From Marsupella aquatica (Eukaryota; Marchantiophyta), in contig OZ316898.1 of assembly GCA_973895155.1 (NCBI GenBank), positions 7,812,001 to 7,876,000 on the forward strand: a stretch of 64,000 bases of DNA, in the 5' to 3' direction. Positions 49,303-61,306 of this stretch are shown here, in pieces (within the stretch, counting starts at the first letter, position 1; each line of letters starts with the position of its first letter). The translations under genes and the position numbers were made by a program. The notes below the pieces were generated by a model. The model ran no database searches, was not told the DNA's origin, and saw only the letters and a program-made list of their open reading frames with translations.

Positions 49303-51415
49303 GGTCCTGCACACTCAGACCCTACATCAGATTGTGAAACAAGAAGGAATAACAGGGTGCAGCATGACACAAAAGAATGAGGGTGCAGCATAAAATATGA
49401 CATGTAACCACAAGGGTGCAGCATAAACCAATGCTTTATAGATGGCAAAGCATTTAGGACTGAGCAGCGCAAATAACCTTGGCCTATGATTGGAAGCAAT
49501 CACAAATATTGCAACCTGTATGCCTTCGCTTGCTGTACAGCAGTGCTCACTCACCCTGCCTTTTTAAAATCTGTAAGGGCAACACAGAACAAATAGCAAT
49601 TGAGTTTCAGCAAAGCATTCATTTGGCTCTCAAGTTTTAAAATGGACAAAGCAAACACAACAATGTGCACAACAAAGCACAGAGAGCAACAAAACTCCAG
49701 CAAACTGGGACTCAGGCAAGAGATACGAATTTTAGCAGTGAAATCAAATCAAGATTCGGACCTGTGAGTTCAACATGCAGTGCTCACTCACCCTGCCCTT
49801 TTTTAAATCTGTAAAAATCAAGTTTTATTGTGTGCCTTCTACATCTTAAGCTACTGCACACATCTATTACAGAACCATAAGTTGCTTTACTCTCAACAAG
49901 CTGCTGGTCCACCCACTTTTTCAAAAGCTGCACCGTACTCTATCTTCGTGCACAAATGACTATACCGGGCTGCTGTCAGAGACCCTTACGAAGAATTTAA
50001 AATTGACCAAGCTGAGTTTAGTTTAGTTTCGTCCAGTTTGCAGACCAAAGGAAATCATGTGGCTGTATTCATGGAGTTGTATTCATTGCTGTGTATGGAT
50101 GTTGTGTGAACATCAGACAATTAGCTGTAAATTACCATAGTTGAAGAGCAAGGCTTGTACAAAAGCCACTAAGGAATTCTCTGAGGTGGCACAGCAGTTG
50201 GCAAACCACACACAAAACTCTGAAACTTTTTGGCGACAAAATTCTACAGAGTCGCTGCTGGAATCAAGTGAGGATTCACCATACATGCCTGCACTTCTCT
50301 TCAGTAAAAAAAAGAGAAAAGAAAAGGCTATGATACAGAGGGATGTCAAAAGAAGAGTAAGGAAACCAAATTTTCATTGAGGAACATAGACAGACTAAGG
50401 AAAACATCATACAATGGAAAACTAAGGACTACATTGTAATAATAAGAGATCAAGCTCACCTTGCACCACAAAGATTGTCACGACTCACCTCGCAGTTCCT
50501 CGCAGCTTAGGTCCAGGATGACATTTCAATATGGAGGAAAGGAGTTTACTCATTTAAAACAGAGAAGGAGTGGCATCTACAGGGACTTTGGCAGCACACT
50601 GAAAAGGTTGGCGATACATCAGGTTATCTTTCTAGGTTGACACTGCCAATAGAATTTTGAACACAACAAACACAACAAACACTGCCAGATATAGAATTTT
50701 GAACACAAGGGTATGGCATCCTGATTTGCCTAACTCAATCAACTTAATAGCATATTTTTATGTTCAATTAGGCAGCACTAAATAGAACAGCCTTTCACGC
50801 AGTCAGAATAATTGGCAATAATTGCCAGACGACAACAAGACAACAAACTGAACTGAACATAGCAGACAAATCCAACAAGTAGCAATCAGAAATCAACAGC
50901 AGACAGACAGAGGACAACTCGGTCAGAACTCGGGCACTTGATTTAGTTGTGGTAAATAGCCGTTCAAGTTCTGGACAAGCAAGAGCAATACGTGAGCAGA
51001 CTCCAGAAAAATCATCTCTTGAGATTGAGGAGAAAGGCATTCCCCAGCCAGCTTACCTATGTCTTGAAAAATGTATCGGACATCGTGGATGCTGCCTCAG
51101 CTGCTGGCCGCAAGGGAAGATTTTGCCAAAACAAACAATAAAGCTCGAAGATAGTTAAATTTCTTAGGTCATTCTAAATGGGGACTGAATTAGCAATTAG
51201 AACCAGTAAACCCTGATCTTGGGCAAGCAGAGAGAGAAGACTCTGCGCCTAATACTTATGTCTACCCGAATTTTACTGGGACATATGAGCATTGGGATGG
51301 CATTGCAAAGCAGAATTTTGTAGCAGTGGAAGGAATCAACATAGATAGCAGTGGAAGGCCGCAGTGGAGCTAGCATGGGACAGGGAAGGAAATGCAGGCA
51401 CTTGTGATGCAAAGG

Positions 51416-51801
51416 CTATAGAGGGCGAGAAGGTGGACAACCAAACTCAACAAACTCAAAGAACATGTAGCAAATGGCAATAGAATTGAAGATCAGAGAA
51501 CCTGAGTGGGCAAAAAATTGATATAGATTGTAATGGGCAATAAAGAAGCTCAACCGGGAGACTAGCAGTAGTGGAGACAGTTCCGTCTTAAATGGAAAAG
51601 GAGAGATATATACAATAAAGAGAGACGTCCTTTAAAGTAGAAATTGTCTGAAAAGTAAGTGCAGATAAGTGCATGCAACAGGAGCGGTCACATACAAATT
51701 GAGCAATCCTCTCAAGGCTACAGAGGGCGAGAAGGTGGACAACCAAACTCAGCAAACTCAAAGAACAAGTAGTAAATGGCAATAGAATAGAAGATCAGAG
51801 A
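51416..51801 (+). repeat. Direct duplication of about 85 bp, copies about 300 bp apart
   Basis: The segment starting 'gagggcgagaaggtggacaa' at about 51421 recurs at 51723 with few changes and extends to 'gaagatcagagaac'. Confidence 0.8.
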
Positions 51802-52069
51802 ACATGTAGCGAATGGAGAGGGATAGATAGAGAAAAAACATAAGCAGAGAGCTCTGACACACAGCAACACAGGTCCCAACACAACACATTGCAGGTCCCA
51901 GGCTGGGGTGGAGCCGGAAGTGGAGAGCACAGAGCAACCAGGCAAATCACAGCATGGGCGCCAATGGGAATAAGGTCAATACCTTTGAGGCGGAAGCTAG
52001 CAGGCCTCAACTTGCAGGTAGCAGCTTGTGCTCTGCTGCCTTCCGCAAGTAGCTTGCACTCTCAGCTTC

Positions 52070-52195
52070 CACAATGAGTCGCCCTCTCCCCTTTCGCAAG
52101 CAGCTGCTCGACCTCTCCCCTTCCGCAAGCAGCTTGCCTTCTCCCCGTCCGCAATCAGGTCACCTCTCCCCTTCCGCAAGCAGCTCGCACCCACT
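52070..52195 (+). repeat. C-rich short repeat ('ctccccttccgcaagcagct')
   Basis: About four to five degenerate copies of a unit near 28 bp occur here, giving Ser/Pro/Ala-rich frames on both strands that are not convincing genes. Confidence 0.7.
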
Positions 52196-52929
52196 TAAAG
52201 AAACAAATGTTGAGACCAAACAAACAACCGGCTCCCTTCCGCAAACTCCACAACCTCTTCAAGAAGCTATCGTCGACCTTCCACAGCAAGAATCATTTCC
52301 TCCCTGCTTTCACTGCCTCCACGAGCTTCCATAGCAATCGCCTTCCATGATGATCGGGGCCCCAGTGCGCAAATGCCTTCCGCATCCACCTTGCGCAGCT
52401 TGTTGCCGATCGTAGCTCCTCACCCACAGCTCGTGACCCGCAGCTTGTCGCTCGACTGTTTCTGATTGTGTCCGGCTCTTCCTTATGCAGCTCTTCCCTT
52501 CCGCACCTCCAACCTCACGCAACTCCTCCCCTCCCGCAACTCCAACCTGTGCTCCTGGGGCAACTCCAACCTGTGCGCGGAAGAGTGTTGCAGCTCCTCC
52601 CCTCCCGCAACTCCACCCTGTGCTAGTCTAGCAAATGTGCTCGGAAGAGTGTCGAAGCTTGGTGGAGGCAATGCACAACGCTGCGCAACCCTAAGCCCTT
52701 GCAATGTGCACACAAGGCATGCCAAGAAAAGAGCACATCGAGCATTGCCCTCTCCGTCGATGTTTTTTCAGGAAAAAGGGCTCCTGTTGGTACGCGAGAA
52801 CACTTGAGGAGGAAAAACCTAAAGCTGGATGCCTAAACCCCGTAAAAGTAAGGTATTTCTCCAGATGGGGATGGTGGATATTGTACGTGGGTCATGAATT
52901 AGGTTCTATTCTGACAATCTCTCATATGT

Positions 52930-53125
52930 CTGGACCCCCCATAAGGCCCTAGGGAAGTTGAGACTAGGTTAATAACAATGTAAACCACCCCCCCCCCTCG
53001 CCCCCATAAGGCCCTAGGGAAATACCGACTATATAGGGTAATAACAAGGTCCGGACGCCCCCATAAGGTCCTAAGTAGGGAAGGCAAGGTTAATAACTTA
53101 TAATGTCGCAACCCCCCCATAAGGT
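52930..53125 (+). repeat. Repeated 'cccccataaggccctaggg' motif
   Basis: Four related copies with poly-C starts occur at about 52935, 53003, 53060 and 53115, each followed by 'ggttaataac' or similar at roughly the same distance. Confidence 0.7.
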
Positions 53126-53399
53126 CATGGCTGTTTGTGTAGGTGCCAACAAGAATGTTAAGGACCAATGTTATATATAAAAAATCATGCCCGCGATATA
53201 AAAGGTCCTTTTGGACCAAGGGAAGACTACATATGAGGCTATGTTGTCTAAGAGTTTTTGAGAGCATTACACCAAAGCATTAACAAGTGAGCCTTCCCAT
53301 GACTATATGACCTCCAATATGCCAACATTAATGGCTTCCAATATGACAGCGTGAGTGACCCCACGTTTAGTCCTCAGATTGAAGCACCATTTAATTCAC

Positions 53400-56300
53400 A
53401 AATGATCCAATGAACTCCCTTGTACCTCCAAAGAGAACCCCCCAATAGCCTTTGAAAAGACCACATTTCCAGTCATTTGGTACTTCTGACCTCTAGTATG
53501 ACAACCAAGATTACCCTAATTTGAGGTGTTTTCATTAATGACACACCATGAGGGACCTCTCTAATGACCACATATGCAGTCAATTGCTCCAAATGACCTC
53601 CAACTGACTACCAAAATGACCCTTATTGTAGTCATTAACATTAATGACACACAGTATGTGAAAATGACCCAATGAAGAGTATACTACCTCTCGGAGTGCC
53701 CCTTTACAATTCCTTTGGAATTTAATAGAATATATCCAAAATCCAAATATCGGCACAAACATGACATAGTTATATAGAAGGACATAGTCTTCCACTAGTA
53801 TTGCACTATATACCTCTTGGAGAGACAAAAACAATTTTTGTATGCATGCCTTAGGATGGTATGCATGCATGGTGACACTTTTGGCAAATCACTCCAAAGT
53901 TGTATGACTTGGGAGTGATTTCCCCAAGGTTGCATCATCCCTTAAGTAATTGCAAAAACATGGCTCCAAAGTGCTCATGGTGCAACTAGTGGTTGGAGAA
54001 TAGTGGGTATAGTACCCCGCACCTTGTGGAGAGGTTGCCACCTTCATGTAGAGCCCCATGGCACACTAGGGCCACCTTAAGCTCCTAGACCCAAAAGGGT
54101 CATTTCTGATGGTCCGTAATGACACCATGAGGGACCTCTATAATGACCCCATATGGAGTCATTTGGCACAAATGACTTCCAAAAGGACTGCCAAAATAAC
54201 CCTTACTGCAGTCTTTGGCATTAATGACACACTATTCCTCCAAAATGACCCAATGAAGATTACAACACCTACTCACAATGCCCCGACACTATTCATATGC
54301 AAAATGGAGTATTCCCCATCCAAACACCGGCACAAACATGACACAATTACATCACAAGATGACAACCTTCCATTGGTGTTGCGCTACTTCTTGGAGAGAC
54401 AAAAAATGGCTCTATTTGCGCTTGGATACGGTGGTATGCATCCATGGTGACACTTTTGGCAAATCACTCCAAAGTTGTATGACTTGGGAGTGATTTCCCC
54501 AAGGTGCATCATGCCTTAAGTAAATGCAAAAACATGTGTCCAAAGTGTTCATGGCACAACTACTGGTTGGACGATGATGAGTATAGTGTCCCGCACCTAG
54601 TGGAGGGGGTTCTCACCTCTATGTGGGGCCCCATGGCACTCTAGGGCCCACCTCCAGCCCCCAGCCCCAAACTGGTCATTTGTGCTTCTGCTTAATGATT
54701 GCACAAGGGACCCCTCAAATGACCACAAATCCAGTCATTTGACTTATGTGACAGCCCATATGACAGATTTAATGACCCTACTTGTAGTCATTGGTATTTA
54801 TGACACCAATTTTTTCAGAAATGACTCAATGAAGATTACACTACCTTCTTGAGTGCCCCATCACTATTCATTTTATAGAATATTCCCCATCCAAACACCA
54901 GCACAAACATGACACAATTACATGGAAGGACAACAGCCTTGCACTACTTCTTGCAGAGACAAAAAAAATGGCTTCATTTCCTTTAGATAGGATGGTATGC
55001 ATCAATGGTGACACTTTTGGCAAATCACTCCAAAGTCGTACGACTTGGGAGTGATTTCCCCAAGATTATATCATCCCTTAAGTAAACACAAAAACATGGC
55101 TCCAAACTGCTAATGGTGCAACTAGTGGTTGGAGAATAGTAATTATAGTATTTGACACCTAGTGAAGGGGTTGCGAGCTCTATGTGGTGCCACATGGCAC
55201 TCTAGGGCCCACCTCCAGCCCTTAGCTCCAAATTGGTCATTCATGCTTGTCTTCAATGACTGCACTAGAGACCCCTCAAATGACAACAAGTCCAGTCATT
55301 TGAATTATATGACATCCCATATGACCAATTCAATGACCCTACTTGTGGTCATTGGCACTTATGACATGACTTTGTTAAAAAATGACCCAAAGAAGGTCCT
55401 AGTACCGCCAGAGAGAGCCCGCTCTACATTCCTTGCAAAAATGGAATAATCGTATACCTTTAAACATCAGACACATCATAGAGGGAAGCACCACTGCCAC
55501 ACCCATTCCATTGGTGTTGCGCTACCTCTTGGAGAGACAAAAAACGGCTTCATTTGCGTTTGGAACAGTGGTATGCATCCATGGTGACACTTTTGGCAAA
55601 TCACTCCAAAGTCATACGACTTGGGAGTGATTTCCCCAAAGGTGCATCATGCCTTAAGTAAACGCAAAAACATGTGTCCAAGGTGTTTATGTCGCAACTA
55701 GTGGTTGGACAATGATGAGTATAGTGTCCCGCACGTAGTGGAGGGGTTCTCACCTCTATGTGGGGCCACATGGCACTCTAGGGCCCACCTCCAGCCCCTA
55801 GCCCCAAACTGGTCATTTGTGCTTTTCCTTAATGACTGCATAAGGGACCCCTCAAATGACCACAAATCCAGTCATTAGACTGATATGACTCTCCATATGA
55901 CAGTTTTAATGACCTTGCTTTTAGTCATTGATATTTATGACGGTCCATTGCTCACATATGACCCAATAAAGGCCCTAGTACCTCCAAAGAGAGCCCGCTT
56001 TAGATTCCTTGCAAGGTTGGAATATTCCTCTTCCCTAAACCCACACCCACACCATACAGGGAAGCACGACTCCCCTGCCCATTCCATTGGTGCAACACCA
56101 CCTCTTGGAGAACCCAAAAACAACTTTTATTTGCCTTTGTATGTGATGGTGTGCATGCATGGCAACACTTTTGGCAAATCACTCCAAAGTCGTACGACTT
56201 GGGAGTGATTTCCCCAAAGGTGCATCATGCCTTAAGGAAACACAAAAACATGTGTCCAAAGTGTTTATGTCGCAACTAGTGGTTGGACAATGATGAGTAT

Positions 56301-59270
56301 AGTGTCCCGCACCTCGTGGAGGGGTTCTCACCTCTATGTGGGGCCCCATGGCACTCTAGGGCGCACCTCCAGCCCCTAGCCCCAAAATGGTCATTTGTGC
56401 TTTTCCTTAATGACTGCATGAGGGACCCCTCAAATGACAATAATTCAGGTCATTCCGCTTATATGACATCCAATGTGACCATTTTAATGACCTTTCTTGT
56501 AGTAATTGGCATTTATGACGGGCCATTGCTCACATATGACCCAATAAAGGCCCTAGTACCTCCAAAGAGAGCCAGCTTTAGATTCCTTGCAAGGTTGGAA
56601 TATTCCCAAACCCTAATCCCGCAGCCACACCATGCTAAGAAGCACGACTTCCCTGCCCATTCCATTCGTGCAGCACTACCTCTTGGAGAACCAAAAAACA
56701 GGTTTTATTTGCCTTTGGATGTGATGGTATACATCCATGGTTGCACTTTTGGCAAATCACTCCAAAGTCGTACGACTTGGGAGTGATTTCCCCAAAGGTG
56801 CATCATGCCTTAAGGAAACACAAAAACATGTGTCCAAAGTGTTTATGTCGCAACTAGTGGTTGGACAATGATGAGTATAGTGTCCCGCACCTCGTGGAGG
56901 GGTTCTCACCTCTATGTGGGGCCCCATGGCACTCTAGGGCGCACCTCCAGCCCCTAGCCCCAAAATGGTCATTTGTGCTTTTCCTTAATGACTGCATGAG
57001 GGACCCCTCAAATGACAATAATTCAGGTCATTCCGCTTATATGACATCCAATGTGACCATTTTAATGACCTTTCTTGTAGTAATTGGCATTTATGACGGG
57101 CCATTGCTCACATATGACCCAATAAAGGCCCTAGTACCTCCAAAGAGAGCCAGCTTTAGATTCCTTGCAAGGTTGGAATATTCCCAAACCCTAATCCCGC
57201 AGCCACACCATGCTAAGAAGCACGACTCCCCTGCCCATTCCATTCGTGCAGCACTACCTCTTGGAGAGCCAAAAAACAGGTTTTATTTGCCTTTGGATGT
57301 GATGGTATACATCCATGGTTGCACTTTTGGCAAATCACTCCAAAGTCGTACAACTTGGGAGTGATTTCCCCAAAGGTGCATCATGCCTTAAGGAAACACA
57401 AAAACATGTGTCCAAAGTGTTTATGTCGCAACTAGTGGTTGGACAATGATGAGTATAGTGTCCCGCACCTCGTGGAGGGGTTCTCACCTCTATGTGGGGC
57501 CCCATGGCACTCTAGGGCGCACCTCCAGCCCCTAGCCCCAAAATGGTCATTTGTGCTTTTCCTTAATGACTGCATGAGGGACCCCTCAAATGACAATAAT
57601 TCAGGTCATTCCGCTTATATGACATCCAATGTGACCATTTTAATGACCTTTCTTGTAGTAATTGGCATTTATGACGGGCCATTGCTCACATATGACCCAA
57701 TAAAGGCCCTAGTACCTCCAAAGAGAGCCAGCTTTAGATTCCTTGCAAGGTTGGAATATTCCCAAACCCTAATCCCGCAGCCACACCATGCTAAGAAGCA
57801 CGACTCCCCTGCCCATTCCATTCGTGCAGCACTACCTCTTGGAGAGCCAAAAAACAGGTTTTATTTGCCTTTGGATGTGATGGTATACATCCATGGTTGC
57901 ACTTTTGGCAAATCACTCCAAAGTCGTACAACTTGGGAGTGATTTCCCCAAAGGTGCATCATGCCTTAAGGAAACACAAAAACATGTGTCCAAAGTGTTT
58001 ATGTCGCAACTAGTGGTTGGACAATGATGAGTATAGTGTCCCGCACCTCGTGGAGGGGTTCTCACCTCTATGTGGGGCCCCATGGCACTCTAGGGCGCAC
58101 CTCCAGCCCCTAGCCCCAAAATGGTCATTTGTGCTTTTCCTTAATGACTGCATGAGGGACCCCTCAAATGACAATAATTCAGGTCATTCCGCTTATATGA
58201 CATCCAATGTGACCATTTTAATGACCTTTCTTGTAGTAATTGGCATTTATGACGGGCCATTGCTCACATATGACCCAATAAAGGCCCTAGTACCTCCAAA
58301 GAGAGCCAGCTTTAGATTCCTTGCAAGGTTGGAATATTCCCAAACCCTAATCCCGCAGCCACACCATGCTAAGAAGCACGACTCCCCTGCCCATTCCATT
58401 CGTGCAGCACTACCTCTTGGAGAACCAAAAAACAGGTTTTATTTGCCTTTGGATGTGATGGTATACATCCATGGTTGCACTTTTGGCAAATCACTCCAAA
58501 GTCGTACGACTTGGGAGTGATTTCCCCAAAGGTGCATCATGCCTTAAGGAAACACAAAAACATGTGCCCAAAGTGTTTATGTCGCAACTAGTGGTTGGAC
58601 AATGATGAGTATAGTGTCCCGCACCTAGTGGAGGGGTTCTCACCTCTATGTGGGGCCCATGGCACTCTAGGGCCCACCTCAAGCCCCTAGCCCCAAAATG
58701 GTCATTTGTGCTTTTCCTTAATGACTACATAAGGGACCCCTCAAATGACCACAAATCCAGTCATTAGACTGATATGACTCTCCATATGACAATTTTAATG
58801 ACCCTACTTTTAGTCATTGGCATTTATGACGGGCCATTGCTCACATATGACCCAATAAAGGCCCTAGTACCTCCAAAGAGAGCTAGCTTTAGATTCCTTG
58901 CAAGGTTGGAATATTCCTCTTCCCTAAACCTGCACCCACACCATACTGAGAAGCATGACTCCCCTGCCCATTCCATTGGGGCAGCACTACCTCTTGGAGA
59001 ACCAAAAAACAACTTTTATTTGCCTTTGGATGTGATGGTATGCATGCATTTATTTGCAAATTAAAATATTCCCCGTCCAAACACCGGCACAAACATGACA
59101 CAATTACAACAAAGCATGACAACCTTCCATTGGTATTGCCCTACTTCTTGGAGAGACAAAAAGGTTTCATTTGCCCCATGGATACGATAGTATGCGCGCA
59201 TCCATATATGATGACACTTCTGGAAAATCACTCCAAAGGTGTATGACTCTACAATTATGATAGGTGTCTG
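53400..59270. repeat. Subterminal tandem array of about nine to ten units, about 563-578 bp each
   Basis: The landmark 'gcaactagtggttgg' or a close form occurs near 53982, 54555, 55118, 55694, 56272, 56850, 57428, 58006 and 58584. The last five intervals are exactly 578 bp and those units are nearly identical, while the left units are diverged and of 563-576 bp. A partial unit lies at each end, and the right end (from about 59040) resembles the 54290 region rather than its neighbour, suggesting recombination between units. Each unit carries several AATGAC and GTCATT motifs and one 36-bp palindrome. The 167-codon ORFs at 56283, 56861, 57439 and 58017 are products of the repetition. Confidence 0.92.
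56176..56211. repeat. 36-bp palindrome, representative copy
   Basis: AAATCACTCC on the left pairs with GGAGTGATTT on the right around the core AAGTCGTACGACTT, with a single mismatched pair. Equivalent copies start at 53886, 54461, 55022, 55598, 56754, 57332, 57910 and 58488. Some have substitutions in the core, and a decayed one lies near 59224. Confidence 0.9.
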
Positions 59271-60194
59271 GAATGACTATTGAGTATTTTAATCTTCATA
59301 TCTCTTGGGTTCTTTAATGACTCTATAAGTAGTCATTTATGTAATAAGTCCATAATGACTGTATGTTATTGTAAACATTGATATATCCTGATTTTTAGAT
59401 TGCCCTATATTTAGTCATTTATGCGACAAGTCCATAATGACAGTATGTTGTTGAAAACACCGATATATCCTAATTTCAAGATTGACTGTGGAGTTAGTCA
59501 TTTATGAGAGAAGTCCATAATGACGGTATGTTCTTGTAAACACTGATATGTCCTAATTTCAAGATTGACCCTAGAGTTAGTCATTTATGGCAGAAGTCCA
59601 TAATGACAATATGTTGTTGTAAACACTGATATATTCTCATTTTCAGATTGACCCTAAATTTTGTCATTTATGAGAGAAGTCCATAATGACGGTATGTTCT
59701 TGTAAACACTAATATGTCCTAATTTCAAGATTGACCCTAGAGTTAGTCATTTATGGCAGAAGTCCATAATGACAATATGTTGTTGTAAACACTGATATAT
59801 TCTCATTTTCAGATTGACCCTAAATTTTGTCATTTAACACCGTTGGTTAAAATGACGATAATACATTTTTTGTCATTTATCACCGTTGTCCAAAATGATG
59901 CAAATAGATTTTTGGTCATTTCAGTCATTGTCCAGAGTGACTATAATGTTGCTAAACACTGATTTATCATTGTTGTTATTAATTGTGTCATTTAAGACAT
60001 GTGTCTAAATTGACCATTTAGGGAAATTGGGTCATTTTGGTCGCATCAGTCATTATAGACATTATACAAAATGACGAAAAAATTAACATTTTGTCATTTC
60101 AGTCTATTGGTCATTGTGGACAGTCATTCCCCCGTCATTCTTTTTGTGTCATTAAAACTTTTGGTCATTTATTCATCTCTGTCATTGGGTGATT
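59271..60194. repeat. CACTA right subterminal repeat region
   Basis: Repeats of 'agtccataatgac' spaced about 60-110 bp, with 'gtcatttatg', run from 59290 to about 59830, including a near-exact duplication of about 130 bp (about 59505-59635 and 59675-59805). GTCATT motifs then continue to the terminal repeat. This mirrors the left subterminal region. Confidence 0.8.
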
Positions 60195-60224
60195 GGTCAT
60201 AAAGGGCCCTGTTTTCTTCTAGTG
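60195..60224 (-). repeat. CACTA right terminal inverted repeat
   Basis: Read on the minus strand this starts CACTAGAAGAAAACA and ends TTTATGACC, matching the left end. TTC follows at 60225-60227. Confidence 0.93.
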
Positions 60225-60227
60225 TTC

Positions 60228-61306
60228 AGGCACGAATTCCTGTGCGTCGTTATTTGTATGTGGAGACAGATGAGACAACACGGAGGGTCTCATTGCGACA
60301 TGTGGCTATGTTGGTGGATAGATATCCACAGTTGCTGCCAGTGGATACTGTTCGTGGTTATCAACATGCACTACCTGCTGATATTTCATTGTTGGGGGCG
60401 GATCATCTACATCGTGTTGGCCCCATTGATTTGGTGATTGCTGGTTGGCCATGTCAGGGCCAATCTAGAGCTGGCATTGGGCATGGACTTCATGATCCAC
60501 GCTCTACATTGTTTTGGGAGATGTTACGGGTGCTGCGTCATCTCCAGCTACATCAGACACAGTCTCCAGCATACATTTTGGAGAATGTGTCATTGTTAGG
60601 TGATGATCGTAGTCGGATTGTTGCTAGTGTTCACCAGGTGAGGTCTTGGATTGGACCTGCTGTGTTATTGGATGCTGCACGTGTGGGTTCTCGTGCACAT
60701 CGTCCACGCTTGTGGTGGACTAATTTGATCCCATGTGAGGTGCTGAAGCGCGCATTTGACAGCATTCCACGCTCACCAGCCTTAGTGGTGGATGATATTT
60801 TGGATCCAGGGCGTCGTGCACAGGGTGTGACCCAACCTGATAGACCTCCATTGGCAATGGTCAATGCAGTTGGGTGCCCACGTTGTGCATTACCCACTCT
60901 TGTAAGCCACTCTGCTTCATATGCATTCAGAGCAGGTGGCCCTGGACTTGTATGGGACACAGCTCTCCAGCAGTTAGTGGAGCCTACTGCTGATGAGAGA
61001 GAGCGTGCTATGGGATTTTTGACTGGCACCACTGCAGTTGCCTCTGTGTCAGAGGGTTTGCGGCGCCAGGTTCTTGGTCAAGCAATGGATTCGAATTGTT
61101 TGACTTGGATTATCAGCTTGGGAGTAGCTGAACAGTTGCGGATGCGCTCTGCCGGAATTACTGATTGTCCCTTGGTGAGCTTGTGGTCCACTGAGACAGT
61201 ATTGACCACAGCTGGGGGCGAGCAGACAGTCCATGGACCTATGACAGGATTGGCAACTGGACAGATTGTTGAGCAGGAAAGGACTGCTCAATCTACTGCT
61301 AAATAG
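60228..61306 (+). CDS. DNMT3-like cytosine-5 DNA methyltransferase, main fragment (motifs II-X)
   Basis: The enzyme family transfers a methyl group from S-adenosylmethionine to cytosine C5. The frame continues the split codon from C39719 and reads 'RRYLYVETDETTRRVSLRH' (motif II), 'GPIDLVIAGWPCQGQS' with the catalytic Cys codon at 60452-60454 (motif IV), 'DPRSTLFWEMLRVL' (motif V), 'AYILENVSLLGDDRSRI' (motif VI, Glu-Asn-Val), 'VGSRAHRPRLWWTNLIP' (motif VIII) and 'RRQVLGQAMDSN' (motif X region). The spacing and the 'AHR.R..W.NL' form match DNMT3 better than DNMT1, CMT or DRM, and the motif order is not rearranged as in DRM. No PWWP, ADD or BAH domain is attached. All catalytic motifs appear kept. 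It closes at TAG 61304-61306 in phase with RT. Inference: it could methylate the element's own DNA copies. Confidence 0.9.

Larger units (their letters stand above)
49303..53280. other. Long non-coding interior of the CACTA element
   Basis: No gene is supported in about 4 kb. It contains an 85-bp direct duplication (51416-51502 and 51718-51801), a C-rich tandem region (about 52070-52195) and a four-copy repeat near 52930-53125. Possible promoters for the minus-strand PHD and transposase genes must lie here or further right, but I cannot mark one. Confidence 0.5.
39720..60224 (-). mobile_element. CACTA (En/Spm) transposon, 20.5 kb, with PHD-finger cargo gene
   Basis: The ends are inverted repeats: CACTAGTAGAAAACA at the left and CACTAGAAGAAAACA inverted at the right, 14 of 15 matching, with TTTATGACC shared a few bases further in. 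The target duplication is TTC (39717-39719 and 60225-60227), the 3 bp expected of CACTA elements. Minus-strand genes encode a TNP2-type transposase, a TNPA/Ptta-like protein and an EDM2-like PHD protein. Dense GTCATT and AATGAC motifs fill both subterminal regions, as TNPA-binding repeats do in En/Spm. The element is young by these signs: intact ends, an intact target duplication and exact internal tandem repeats. Confidence 0.95.

Noticed and set aside
52074-52334. Ser/Pro-rich protein gene
   Set aside because: The composition comes from a C-rich short tandem repeat that is open on both strands.
56283-58520. Four near-identical 167-codon ORFs as a protein family
   Set aside because: They are one ORF copied by the 578-bp repeat. 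In the diverged units to the left the frame is shorter or broken, and the sequence has no recognisable domain.
53400-59270. CRISPR-like array
   Set aside because: The units are long tandem duplications with nearly identical interiors in a plant transposon; there are no short repeats with unique spacers.
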